Origin: JBBSTY01 sp038235385 | GTDB taxonomy: Bacteria; Actinomycetota; Acidimicrobiia; Acidimicrobiales; Acidimicrobilacustridaceae | Direction of reading: 5' to 3' | Assembly: GCA_038235385.1 (NCBI GenBank) | Contig: JBBSTY010000090.1 | Span: forward strand, 1-17,827 | DNA: 17,827 nucleotides | In this document: positions 1-6,852 of the stretch, piece by piece | Layout of the letters: every line of letters begins with the position of its first letter | Position numbering within the stretch: the stretch's first letter is position 1 | The notes under the pieces: generated by a model | What the model was told of the DNA's origin: nothing | The model's database searches: none | What the model saw: only the letters and a program-made list of their open reading frames with translations | Position numbers and translations under genes: made by a program

Positions 1-164
1 ACGACGGGTGCGGTGAAGGCGGCGGCCGCCAGCAGCCGATGCGCGAGGGGCCGCGGCGTCGCGTCGGACGAGCCGGCGAGGGGCACGTCCGAGCGAGCGG
101 GTACGGCGCCGAGGACCGATCCGTCGGCATCGGTCGGTGAGATCGTGGGGTCGCTCGTGCTCAT
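1..164 (-). CDS. N-terminus of an unidentified protein, cut by the left edge
   Basis: On the minus strand an ATG at 164-162 opens a frame without stops to the window edge (54 codons). The translation begins MSTSDPTISP, continues with a polar, Pro/Ser/Asp-rich stretch of about 40 residues, and then turns hydrophobic (HRLLAAAAFTAPVV). That pattern suggests a cytoplasmic tail before a first membrane segment. Third codon positions are almost all G or C, as expected of a coding frame here. It is divergent from the DUF4230-like gene. No clear Shine-Dalgarno is visible and too little is present to name a family. A chance open frame in high-GC DNA remains possible. Confidence 0.4.
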   Translation of the reverse strand, partial: MSTSDPTISPTDADGSVLGAVPARSDVPLAGSSDATPRPLAHRLLAAAAFTAPV

Positions 165-274
165 GGCTGGACGCCTACCCGCCCGGACACCCGAGGATGC
201 CTCGCCCGTGCCGGGCGGCCAGATCGATGGGCCGACGCGCGGTCGGGTCCGATTCGGTCTCGCCCCTGCACGAC

Positions 275-316
275 ACCGGGCGGTGCGGACGCCCTACCGG
301 GCGGTGCGGACGCCCT
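275..316. repeat. Perfect tandem duplication of a 21-bp unit
   Basis: A 21-bp unit beginning ACCGGGCGGTGC occurs at 275-295 and again, identically, at 296-316. It lies in the 242-bp divergent region between the left-edge minus-strand gene and the DUF4230-like gene, about 90 bp upstream of the chosen start of the latter. The rest of that region (165-274, 317-406) shows no clear promoter or RNA element. Confidence 0.85.
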
Positions 317-406
317 GTGACCGGTGGCATGCCTGGCGATCCCGGGAACCGCCCCCGGGTCGCGAGCGTTGTGATGGGGTACGCCGTCGTCGACCAGAGG
401 CCCATC

Positions 407-1078
407 GTGAAGACTGCCGCCCGCACCCGGTTCCTCATCCCGCAGATCGTCGCGGTGACCATCCTCACCGTCGCCGGCCTCGGCGTCGTGGCCGTGCTCG
501 CCGGGGTGGCGATCCCGAACCCCACCGCCACCACCGAGGTCGCCCACCCGCACACCGTGACGGTCGAGCAGCTCCGCGACGTCAGCACGTACACGGCAGC
601 CTCCCAGCACCTGACGTCGGTCATCGACATCGAGGAGAAGGCCGACTACCTGCCCGAGGCCCTCAAGGGCGAGCGCGTCGTGTTCCTGGCCGAGGGCGAC
701 GTCGAGGCCACCGTCGACTTCTCCCGACTCAGCCAATCGGGCATCGAGACGAGCGCCGATGGCACCGGGGTGACCGTCCACCTTCCCGCACCCCAGCTGA
801 CGACGCCGCGCCTCGACCCGCACAAGAGCTCGGTGGTCGCACGCGACCGGGGCCTGCTCGATCGAGCGCAGGACGCGCTGTCGAGCACCGGGTCGACCAG
901 TGAGCAGAAGTACTACGAGCGAGCCGAGCAGGAGCTCGCCGAGACGGCGAACCAGACCGAGCTGCGTGATCGGGCCGAGACCAACACCCGGACGTTCGTC
1001 GAGGACCTGTTCGGCGCAGCCGGCTACACCACGGTGACCGTCGTGTTCGATCAGCCCGCAGCTGGCGACGCCGCCTGA
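407..1078 (+). CDS. DUF4230-like membrane-anchored protein
   Basis: This 223-aa protein has a short basic N-terminus (KTAARTR), one hydrophobic segment at about residues 9-35 (FLIPQIVAVTILTVAG and onward), and an extracytoplasmic domain of about 185 residues. The domain pattern (an LRDVSTYTAAS stretch, then a VVFLAEGDVEATVDFSRL segment, charged helices, and a YTTVTVVFD ending) resembles DUF4230, whose biochemical role is unknown. I chose GTG 407 because AGAGG at 396-400 gives a Shine-Dalgarno with a 6-nt spacer. ATG 374 is an in-frame alternative without a visible ribosome site. It is probably a one-pass membrane protein with an outside domain. No neighbour shares a clear pathway with it. Confidence 0.75.
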   Translation: MKTAARTRFLIPQIVAVTILTVAGLGVVAVLAGVAIPNPTATTEVAHPHTVTVEQLRDVSTYTAASQHLTSVIDIEEKADYLPEALKGERVVFLAEGDVEATVDFSRLSQSGIETSADGTGVTVHLPAPQLTTPRLDPHKSSVVARDRGLLDRAQDALSSTGSTSEQKYYERAEQELAETANQTELRDRAETNTRTFVEDLFGAAGYTTVTVVFDQPAAGDAA

Positions 1079-1084
1079 CGTCGA

Positions 1085-1286
1085 TCAGCTCGCCGGGGGC
1101 GACGACGCCTGCATCGTCTCGAGCTTGGCGCGCATCTGCTCGTGGACAGGTTGATCGCCTGGAGCGGTCGGATCATCACCCGGAGCTCGACGATGCGGCC
1201 GCTCGCTGCGCGAACCCGGACCCGATCACCATCCCACGCGCCGAGATCCCGATGCGGTCGAGCGCCCGACCCGAATCGTCGCGCCC
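1085..1286 (-). pseudogene. 3' remnant of an NTF2/SnoaL-like gene with a frameshift
   Basis: Directly downstream of the nitroreductase stop, one minus-strand frame reads WDGDRVRVRAASGRIVELRV then MIRPLQAIN. This matches the typical C-terminal strand of NTF2/SnoaL-like proteins (dGrIvEl-V--RPL-al). At about 1147 the frame breaks. The logical continuation, VHEQMRAKLETMQASSPPAS and a TGA at 1087-1085, lies in another frame. Restoring one G (CTG TCC back to CTG GTC CAC) would join the two segments. No start codon or N-terminal half is present, because the sequence upstream is the intact nitroreductase. It is either a decayed, 5'-truncated gene or a short fragment with a sequencing indel. The family call rests on the short conserved tail only. 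Confidence 0.5.
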
Positions 1287-1970
1287 TCAGCCTCCGGTGT
1301 AGCGGGTGCCGGGCGGGTCGACGGCCCACGGCGCCGGCGCGCCCCACCGGTTCTCGAAGACCAGATCGGGCAGCGGCAGGCGGCGTACCGCACCATGGCT
1401 CCCGGCTGGGCGTCCGAGCGGGATCGTCGCCGCGATCGTGACGTGCTCGGGCATCTCGAGCAGATCGCGGATCTCGTCGGCCACGACCTGGTGCCAGTTG
1501 GTCATCACTCCGCCGTACCCGAGCGCTCGGGCCGCGAGGAGGAGGTTCTGGCACGCCGGGTAGATCGAGGCACCCGCGAACAGGTCGGCCGCCCGGACTC
1601 GCTGTTCGAGGCAGGCGAACACGATGATCGGCGCCTCGCCGACGTGGTCGACGAAGTGGCTCATCGTTCGGGCCATGCGTGCCGGGCGACCGGTGTCGGC
1701 CGCATCGGGCTCGCGCCGATCACCGGCCCACGCCTGCTGGTAGCCGCGGGTGAGCACCGAGCGCACCGCGGCCATGTCCGGCGTACGTCGGACCACCAGG
1801 AACCGGAACGGTTGGCGGTTGTGACCCGACGGCGCGCGCGTGGCCGCGAAGAGCATCTCGTTCAGGTGCGGCTCGGGGATCTCGTCGGGCAGGTAGCGCC
1901 GGATGGCCCGAGTGGAGATCAGACCCTCGTACAGCCCCGGTGAATCGGTCGAATGCGTCTCGGCGATCAT
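1287..1970 (-). CDS. Nitroreductase family FMN oxidoreductase
   Basis: This 227-aa protein has the nitroreductase fold landmarks: an early RAIRRYLPDEIPEPHLNEML segment (FMN phosphate-contacting arginines), APSGHNRQPFRFLVV (the Ser/Asn/Gln loop around the flavin), and a second-half helix ASIYPACQNLLLAARALGYG followed by GVMTNWHQ. Family members are usually dimeric FMN enzymes that reduce nitro compounds, quinones or flavins with NAD(P)H; the substrate here cannot be read from sequence. I chose ATG 1970 because TAGTGT lies 8 nt upstream, which fits a leaderless transcript. ATG 2006 would add 12 residues. The gene lies downstream of the lipoprotein gene on the same strand and may be co-transcribed with it. 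Confidence 0.88.
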   Translation of the reverse strand: MIAETHSTDSPGLYEGLISTRAIRRYLPDEIPEPHLNEMLFAATRAPSGHNRQPFRFLVVRRTPDMAAVRSVLTRGYQQAWAGDRREPDAADTGRPARMARTMSHFVDHVGEAPIIVFACLEQRVRAADLFAGASIYPACQNLLLAARALGYGGVMTNWHQVVADEIRDLLEMPEHVTIAATIPLGRPAGSHGAVRRLPLPDLVFENRWGAPAPWAVDPPGTRYTGG

Positions 1971-1978
1971 GACGATCG

Positions 1979-1984
1979 ACACTA
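1979..1984 (-). promoter_or_regulatory. Candidate -10 element for a leaderless nitroreductase transcript
   Basis: On the minus strand TAGTGT (TANNNT form) ends 8 nt before ATG 1970, and no Shine-Dalgarno is present. This is the geometry of actinobacterial leaderless promoters. It supports the shorter start but is short and could be chance. Confidence 0.3.
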
Positions 1985-2051
1985 CCGACGCCCGAACGGG
2001 CAGCATCGCCGACCGGGCGACGGCGGCGATGACCGGCTCTCGATTGGTGGA

Positions 2052-2498
2052 TCAGGAGGCCGGAGCCGAGAGGTCGCAGCTGTCGAGCTCGGTCTTGACC
2101 GCGCTGGTGAGGTTGTTCCAGGAGCTGGAGATCGAACTGACGTCGGACTCGACGCTGGACAGGATCTCGCCGATCGACTTGCCGCTGTCCTTCGCGCCCG
2201 AGAGCGTGGTCCCGAGCTCGTTGATCGAGTTGTCGAGGGCATCGAGCTCGGGCCCGAACTGGTCCTTGCCACTCGCCTTGGCCTGGTCGAACGCCCCGTC
2301 GACGGCGGTCACCTGTTGCTGGAGGCCATCGACGCCGGTCTGGACGATGTTGACGTCGCGGAGCCCACGGACCTGGGCGGCGAGGTTCTGGAGGTCCTGG
2401 CAGGTCGACGCCGCGGTGTCGTTGCTGGAACAGCCGACCAACGTCAGCAGGACGATGGATCCGACCGCCAGGACCCGGGTGGTGCCGCGCAGCTTCAT
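2052..2498 (-). CDS. Small secreted lipoprotein, function unknown
   Basis: This 148-aa protein has a lipoprotein signal peptide: MKLRGTTR, a hydrophobic core (VLAVGSIVLLT), and the lipobox LVGC with Cys23 as the predicted lipidated residue. The mature part is mostly helical and rich in Asp, Ser and Gln, with heptad-like leucines and valines (LQNLAAQVRGLRDV, SSISSSWNNLTSAVKTEL), so a helical bundle or coiled coil is likely. Two further cysteines, near the mature N-terminus (TCQDL) and the C-terminus (DSCDLS), could form a disulfide. A GAGGAA Shine-Dalgarno precedes ATG 2498. I do not recognise a named family. It should be anchored on the outer face of the membrane. Confidence 0.8.
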   Translation of the reverse strand: MKLRGTTRVLAVGSIVLLTLVGCSSNDTAASTCQDLQNLAAQVRGLRDVNIVQTGVDGLQQQVTAVDGAFDQAKASGKDQFGPELDALDNSINELGTTLSGAKDSGKSIGEILSSVESDVSSISSSWNNLTSAVKTELDSCDLSAPAS

Positions 2499-2585
2499 GT
2501 TCGTTCCTCGTCGTGCGTCCCTCGCACCCGTCGGTCGGGAGCCATCGACCGAATCGTAGGTGACGATCCGGCGGGAACCGTGGCG

Positions 2586-3533
2586 TCAGAGCTCGAAGGT
2601 CTCGCCCACCATCTGCTCGGACAGGGTCCAGAGCGCAGCGGCGGTATCGGGTTCGACCGCGTAGCGCATGACACCCGGCGACGTGGCCGGATCGTCGATC
2701 ACCGGGGAGACGGCGCAATCCTCGCAGTAGCGTCCGCCCACCTCCGCAGCTTCGGCGACGAAGCCGGCCCAGACCGACGTGGCCGCGCCCTGCGGGACCG
2801 ACTTGAACGCCATCTCCGAGACGCCCCGAGTGTCCAGGAGCACGCCGAGCGTCTCGTCGGTCAGGTGGCGGCCAAGTTCGGTCAGGATCGCTCCGGGATG
2901 CACCGCCGCGGCCCGCACGCCGCGGTCGCGCAGCCGTCGGTCCAGCTCGACGGCGAACAGGGCGTTCGCGGTCTTGGCGCGGCCGTACGCGATCCACGCG
3001 TCGTAGGGGGTGTGCTCGAACCCGGGATCGTCGAGGCTCACGTCGCTGAAGTTGTGACCCGCCGAGGAGAGCGAGACCACGCGCGCGGGCGCTCCGCCGA
3101 GGAGCAGTGGAGCGAGTCGGTTCACCAGCACGAAGTGGCCGAGGTGGTTGGTGCCGAACTGCAGCTCGAAGCCGTTCTCGGTGGCGCCCTGCGGGCACGC
3201 CATGATGCCGGCGTTGGCGATCAGGACGTCGATGCGCTCGTGGCCATCTGCGCGGAACCGGTCGGTGAACGCTCGGATCGATCCCAACGAGGCCAGGTCG
3301 GCCTCGTAGAGCTCGACGCCGTCGGCCCCGGCCGCATCGAGGGCCTGGCGAGCCTTGTGGCTGTCGCGCACCACCCCGACGACATGGGCACCGCAGGCCG
3401 CCACGGCCCGGGCGGTCTCGACCCCGAGTCCCGCGGACGTGCCGGTGATCAGGACCTCGAGTCCGGTGAGATCGCGGCCTGCGAGGACGTCGTCGGTGGT
3501 GGAGTCGAATCCGAAGGGTGCCATGGCCAGCAT
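2586..3533 (-). CDS. SDR family dehydrogenase, retinol dehydrogenase/WWOX-like
   Basis: This 315-aa classical short-chain dehydrogenase has the nucleotide-binding TGTSAGLG (residues 30-37), an EADLAS acidic/adenine-contacting stretch (about 77-82), NAG (107-109), catalytic Ser157 in SLSSAGH, Tyr183 and Lys187 in YGRAK, and HPGAI after the active site. FELQFGTNHLGHF and DRRLRDRGV are typical of the retinol dehydrogenase/WWOX-like branch, which often prefers NADP(H). The substrate is unknown. I chose ATG 3533 because AGGGGG lies 4 nt upstream. ATG 3524 and an upstream in-frame ATG at 3602 are less likely. A G-rich repeat array occupies the leader between this gene and the LysR gene on the same strand. 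Confidence 0.9.
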   Translation of the reverse strand: MLAMAPFGFDSTTDDVLAGRDLTGLEVLITGTSAGLGVETARAVAACGAHVVGVVRDSHKARQALDAAGADGVELYEADLASLGSIRAFTDRFRADGHERIDVLIANAGIMACPQGATENGFELQFGTNHLGHFVLVNRLAPLLLGGAPARVVSLSSAGHNFSDVSLDDPGFEHTPYDAWIAYGRAKTANALFAVELDRRLRDRGVRAAAVHPGAILTELGRHLTDETLGVLLDTRGVSEMAFKSVPQGAATSVWAGFVAEAAEVGGRYCEDCAVSPVIDDPATSPGVMRYAVEPDTAAALWTLSEQMVGETFEL

Positions 3534-3604
3534 CGTGCCCCCTGTGGGCTCGGGTCCGCCACCGGCCGGCAGACCGGTGACCACATCGCCGCCCGGAGCC
3601 ACCA

Positions 3605-3674
3605 GGGGGTCGGGAGGCGGGAGGTCGGGAGGCGGGAGGTCGGGAGGCGGGAAGCGGGAAGCGGGAAGCGGGAA
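3605..3674. repeat. G-rich tandem repeat array (15-bp and 7-bp units)
   Basis: A 15-bp unit, TCGGGAGGCGGGAGG, occurs at 3610-3624 and 3625-3639 and again partially at 3640-3652. It runs into four exact 7-bp units, GCGGGAA, at 3647-3653, 3654-3660, 3661-3667 and 3668-3674. The plus strand has ten G-tracts of at least three within 68 nt, separated by 2-5 nt, which is a strong G-quadruplex pattern. The array sits between the LysR stop and the SDR start. Confidence 0.9.
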
Positions 3675-3704
3675 CCACCGGATCAGCCGGGACGCGCCGG
3701 TTCC

Positions 3705-4619
3705 TCAGCGCCGCCGCGGACGCGGCGCGGCCCGTGACGAGGTCGACCCGATCGCCAAGGAGACGAAGTCGTGCGCGGCCGGCGAGAGGGGGCCGGGCCG
3801 ATGGACGAGCCCGATGCTGCGCACCAGCTTCGGCGTGATCGATCGGATGACCACCTCCGGCGAGGCGGCCTCGAGCGCGAGGGCCCGCGGGAGGACGGCG
3901 ACACCTGCACCGGCACGCACCAGCGGAGCGATGGCCTCGCGGTGGTCGGTCTCCACCACGACGTTCGGCTCCAGGCCCGCTCCGGCGAATGCCTCGTCGA
4001 TCTGGCGCCGGGTCGAGGTGCCGCGTGGGGTCGTGATCAGCGGTTGGCGGGCCAGAGCCCGGATGGAGAGCGGGGATCGAGACGCGTTCAGGGGTGACGG
4101 CGATGCAGGCATCAGCGCAACGAACTCCTGGGAGTCGAGGATGTGCGACTCGAGATCGCCACCGGAGGCGGGCAGCTCGGCGAAGCCCACCTCGCTGGAG
4201 CCGTTGCGCACCCGTTCGGCGACCGCATCGGCGTCCTCCGGTTCGACGAGGCGGACGGTGATCATCGGATGGTCCCGCCGGAACCATCCGATGAGCTCCG
4301 CGGCCGGATGCACGGCGAGCGTGGGGAGGCTGACCAGATCCAGGTGGCCGCCCTGGAGCCCGACGACCGAAGCCACCGCAGCCCGAGCGGTGGCGGCATC
4401 GCGGAGCGCCTGGCGGGCAGGTTCGAGCAGTGCCTCGCCCGCCGAGGTCAGGATCACCCCTCGACCGGTGCGATGGAAGAGCTCGGCGCCGAGCTCTGCT
4501 TCGAGCGCCCGCACCGCCTGGGACAGCGACGGCTGCGCCACGTGCATGGCGGTCGCCGCCTTGGTGAAACCTCTCTCGTCCACGATGGCCACGACGTAGG
4601 CCAGCTGACGCAGGTTCAT
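3705..4619 (-). CDS. LysR-family transcriptional regulator
   Basis: This 304-aa protein opens with the LysR winged helix-turn-helix (MNLRQLAYVVAIVDERGFT, then KAATAMHVAQPSLSQAVRAL, then ELFHRTGRGVILTSAG; residues 1-60). A linker helix and a periplasmic-binding-like effector domain follow (residues about 88-295). Length matches the family. I chose ATG 4619 because the domain begins exactly there; upstream in-frame residues to 4682 do not resemble the family. It is divergent from the TauE/SafE exporter and the intervening region has dyads, so control of the exporter and autorepression are the natural inference. The C-terminus is Arg-rich (SSRAAPRPRRR), slightly beyond the usual end. The effector is unknown. 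Confidence 0.92.
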   Translation of the reverse strand: MNLRQLAYVVAIVDERGFTKAATAMHVAQPSLSQAVRALEAELGAELFHRTGRGVILTSAGEALLEPARQALRDAATARAAVASVVGLQGGHLDLVSLPTLAVHPAAELIGWFRRDHPMITVRLVEPEDADAVAERVRNGSSEVGFAELPASGGDLESHILDSQEFVALMPASPSPLNASRSPLSIRALARQPLITTPRGTSTRRQIDEAFAGAGLEPNVVVETDHREAIAPLVRAGAGVAVLPRALALEAASPEVVIRSITPKLVRSIGLVHRPGPLSPAAHDFVSLAIGSTSSRAAPRPRRR

Positions 4620-4664
4620 AGGATAATCGTATCGCTCACATTGACAAGCCATCTTTGTCCTATG
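4617..4664. promoter_or_regulatory. Candidate LysR operator/divergent promoter region
   Basis: The 76-bp LysR/TauE intergenic region is AT-richer than its surroundings. It has a spaced inverted repeat, CATAGGA (4617-4623) and TCCTATG (4658-4664), and a short dyad GATA-ATCG-TATC (4622-4633) of the ATA-N-TAT type seen in LysR boxes. TTGACA at 4641-4646 (TTGTCA on the other strand) could be a -35 for either direction, but neither spacing is ideal. Confidence 0.4.
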
Positions 4665-4695
4665 GATGTTCACCGGGTTCACTCGAGGTGTGGAT

Positions 4696-5451
4696 GTGAA
4701 CGGATGGATCGCGGTCGGCGGATTGGCCGTCGGGGTGATCTACGGGTTGTTCGGTGTCGGCTCCGCCTTCGCCACCCCCCTGCTGTCGCTCCTCGGCGTG
4801 CCGGGCATGGCTGCCGTGGTCGGGCCCCTCCCCGCGCTGTTCCCGGGATCCGCCGCCGGTGCATGGTCGTACTCGAGGAGAGGAACCGTCGACTGGGCCG
4901 TTGCCCGAGCGGCGCTGCTCGGGGCCTTCCCCGCAGCGATCCTCGGCTCGCTCGCCAGCCACTGGGTGGGCGGTCCCGTGCTCCTCGTGCTGTCCGGCGT
5001 CGTGCTCCTCCTCGTCGGCTTGCGGATCGTGCGTCCAGGTGATCCCGTGGCCCCCGAGGTGGCGGCCGCTCGTCGCGCCAGCACGACGTTCATCGTCGTC
5101 GCCGCCTCCGGTGTGGGCTTCGCCGCCGGTCTGCTGGCGAACGGCGGCGGGTTCCTGCTCGTTCCGCTGTTCCTGCTGGCCCTCGGACTGGACATGAACG
5201 AGGCCGCCGGCACGAGCCTGGTCGTCGCAGTGGCCCTGACCCTGCCGACGATCGTCACGCACACCGTCGTCGGCGACATCGACTGGTCGGTCGCCGGCCT
5301 GTTCGCCGTCGGCCTCATCCCCGGCGCCCTCCTCGGCAGCCGCGTGGCGCACCGGATCCCGGGCGCGAAGCTGCGCCACGCGTTCGGTGTGTTGCTGGTC
5401 GGCTTCGCGCTCTGGTACCTCGCCCGCCAGCTGCCGACGCTGTTCGCCTGA
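4696..5451 (+). CDS. TauE/SafE (DUF81) family anion exporter
   Basis: This 251-aa polytopic membrane protein has about eight hydrophobic segments in two similar halves, each opening with a Gly-rich segment (GVIYGLFGVGSAFATPLLSL near the N-terminus; GFAAGLLANGGGFLLVPLFL in the second half). This is the pseudo-repeat of TauE/SafE proteins. Known members move sulfite, sulfoacetate or other sulfur or carbon oxyanions; the substrate here is unproven. I chose GTG 4696 because GAGG at 4685-4688 lies 7 nt upstream. ATG 4666 would add ten residues but falls in the promoter region. It is divergently paired with a LysR gene, its likely regulator. The persulfide module 3 kb away makes a sulfur anion attractive but not shown. 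Confidence 0.87.
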   Translation: MNGWIAVGGLAVGVIYGLFGVGSAFATPLLSLLGVPGMAAVVGPLPALFPGSAAGAWSYSRRGTVDWAVARAALLGAFPAAILGSLASHWVGGPVLLVLSGVVLLLVGLRIVRPGDPVAPEVAAARRASTTFIVVAASGVGFAAGLLANGGGFLLVPLFLLALGLDMNEAAGTSLVVAVALTLPTIVTHTVVGDIDWSVAGLFAVGLIPGALLGSRVAHRIPGAKLRHAFGVLLVGFALWYLARQLPTLFA

Positions 5452-5460
5452 GGCGCCCAC

Positions 5461-5497
5461 GTCGGTCGAGCCCACGGCGACCGACCTGGTCGGTCGG
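5461..5497 (+). terminator. Two mutually exclusive hairpins after the exporter gene
   Basis: GTCGGTCG (5461-5468) can pair with CGACCGAC (5478-5485), an 8-bp stem with a 9-nt loop. The same CGACCGAC can instead pair with the second GTCGGTCG (5489-5496) in the near-perfect palindrome 5478-5496. No T-tract follows, so an intrinsic terminator is uncertain. It lies 10 bp past the exporter stop. Confidence 0.35.
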
Positions 5498-5572
5498 GCC
5501 ACGAGCGCCAGTACTGCCCTCCGGGCGGGAGCCGACCCACCCGCGGCGCGAGCACGCGCTCGGTCGCATCGA

Positions 5573-5578
5573 TACCAT
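5573..5578 (+). promoter_or_regulatory. Candidate -10 element for a leaderless SnoaL-like transcript
   Basis: TACCAT ends 8 nt before ATG 5587, and the gene has no visible Shine-Dalgarno. This spacing would place transcription initiation at or next to the ATG. Confidence 0.35.
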
Positions 5579-5586
5579 CCGCGCCC

Positions 5587-6024
5587 ATGGCCGACGACGC
5601 CCGCGCGATCGAGAACCTCATCTACTCCTACGCCGATCGGATCGACGCCGGCGATCTGACCGGGGTCGGCGAGTTGTTCCGCGACGGTCGCATCGCCGCC
5701 GCGCCCGGGTCGGTGTTCGAGGGTGCCGAGGCGGTGCGGAAGCTGTACGAGCGCTCCACCCGCCTGTACGACGACGGCACGCCGCGCACCCGTCACATCA
5801 TCACCAACGTGGCCATCGAGGTCGACGGGGGCGCCGGCACCGCATCGGCCCGATCGTCCTACCTCGTCCTCCAGCAGACCGACGAGCTCCCCCTCCAACC
5901 CGTCATCGTCGGTCGCTACCGCGACACCTTCCGACACGTGGCCGGGCAGTGGTGCTTCGACACCCGCGAGATGCTCGTCGACCTCACCGGCGACCTGTCG
6001 CACCACCTCCTGTTCGCCCTCTGA
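5587..6024 (+). CDS. SnoaL-like (NTF2 superfamily) protein
   Basis: This 145-aa protein fits the SnoaL-like NTF2 fold: an N-terminal helix IENLIYSYADRIDAGDLTGV, then ELFRDGRI, an AVRKLYERSTRLYDDGTPRT helix, and the conserved RHIITNVAIEVDGG strand. Long strands with the GRYRDTFRHVAGQWCFDTRE core follow. Members are small cone-shaped enzymes or binding proteins acting on hydroxylated or polyketide/steroid-like molecules; many have no known reaction. It is followed 49 bp later by an SDR dehydrogenase on the same strand, a frequent pairing in actinobacterial catabolic clusters, so they may act on one substrate. The start has no Shine-Dalgarno but a TACCAT element 8 nt upstream. Confidence 0.85.
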   Translation: MADDARAIENLIYSYADRIDAGDLTGVGELFRDGRIAAAPGSVFEGAEAVRKLYERSTRLYDDGTPRTRHIITNVAIEVDGGAGTASARSSYLVLQQTDELPLQPVIVGRYRDTFRHVAGQWCFDTREMLVDLTGDLSHHLLFAL

Positions 6025-6060
6025 CCCGTCGGCACCGCATCTCCGTCGACCCGGCGCGGG

Positions 6061-6066
6061 TAGGTT
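6061..6066 (+). promoter_or_regulatory. Candidate -10 element for a leaderless SDR transcript
   Basis: TAGGTT ends 7 nt before ATG 6074 and no Shine-Dalgarno is present. The SDR may therefore have its own leaderless message besides any read-through from the SnoaL-like gene. Confidence 0.35.
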
Positions 6067-6073
6067 CCCCGGC

Positions 6074-6781
6074 ATGACTCGACTTCAGGGGAAGGTGGCG
6101 CTGGTGTCCGGCGGCGCCAGTGGGATCGGTGCAGCCGTGGTGCGACGGCTGACCGACGAGGGGGCGACGGTCGTGCCGGCCGACCTCGCCGCGGACGACG
6201 ACGGCGTCGTGTGCGACGTGCGCGACCCGGACGCCTGCCGTGCGGCGGTGGCCACGATCCTCGACCGCCACGGCCGGCTCGACGTGCTGGCCAACGTCGC
6301 CGGCATCGCCGCGAGCAACCGGGTGCAGAACGTGTCGCTCGACGAGTGGCGACGTGTCATCGACATCAACCTCACCGGCACCTTCCTGCTCTCCCAGGCG
6401 GCGCTGCCCGCGCTGCTCGACAGCTCCGGATCGATCGTCAACATGGCATCGCTCGCCGGCATCCAGGGCACGCCCTACAACGCCGCGTACTGCGCCTCCA
6501 AGGGTGGGGTCATCATGCTCACCAAGTCGATGGCGCTCGAGTTCGCGAGCGCGGGCGTGCGGGTCAACGCAGTCTGCCCCGGCGCCGTCGACACCCCGCT
6601 CCTCGCCGGATTCACCCTGCCCGACGACGCCGACGTCGATCTGCTCATGCGCTCGATGTCGCCGATGGGCCAGGTGATCGACCCGGCCGAGGTGGCGGCA
6701 GCGGTCGCCTACCTCGCGTCGAGCGATGCCGCCAACATCAACGGTGCCACGCTGGTGATCGATGGCGGGGCCAGCGCCTGA
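6074..6781 (+). CDS. SDR family oxidoreductase (FabG-like)
   Basis: This 235-aa classical short-chain dehydrogenase has SGGASGIG (residues 12-19), Asp37 at the end of the second strand (favouring NAD(H) over NADP(H)), CDVRD (47-51), NVAG (74-77), catalytic Ser126 (NMASLAG), Tyr139 and Lys143 (YCASKGG), PGAVDTP (169-175), and a C-terminal GATLVIDGGASA. Length and ending match FabG-like enzymes that oxidise or reduce secondary alcohols/ketones; the substrate cannot be read from sequence. It follows the SnoaL-like gene by 49 bp and is convergent with the AhpD-like gene 71 bp downstream. The second residue of the usual NNAG motif is Val, a minor deviation. Confidence 0.93.
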   Translation: MTRLQGKVALVSGGASGIGAAVVRRLTDEGATVVPADLAADDDGVVCDVRDPDACRAAVATILDRHGRLDVLANVAGIAASNRVQNVSLDEWRRVIDINLTGTFLLSQAALPALLDSSGSIVNMASLAGIQGTPYNAAYCASKGGVIMLTKSMALEFASAGVRVNAVCPGAVDTPLLAGFTLPDDADVDLLMRSMSPMGQVIDPAEVAAAVAYLASSDAANINGATLVIDGGASA

Positions 6782-6852
6782 TCAGCCAGCCTCCCTCCTA
6801 CGCCGGTCGTCAGGTGCCCGCGCGAACTCGGATGAGGCGCCGGGTCTGCTCG

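Noticed and set aside
13..903. Long plus-strand open frame across the left part of the window
   Set aside because: It is extremely Arg/Pro/His-rich, overlaps the better-supported DUF4230-like frame and the left-edge minus frame, and has no family features. It is a high-GC shadow frame.
3605..3674. CRISPR array
   Set aside because: Units are directly tandem with no unique spacers and no cas genes are nearby. The same applies to the 12-bp array at 15621-15656.
1720..4287. 855-codon minus-strand open frame
   Set aside because: It runs out of frame through the nitroreductase, lipoprotein, SDR and LysR genes, each of which has clear domain motifs. Its composition is Arg/Pro-rich.
4641..4646. TTGACA as a confident -35 for the exporter gene
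   Set aside because: No good -10 lies at 16-18 bp; the nearest candidate, TATGGA, is only 14 bp away. It is kept as part of the regulatory region only.
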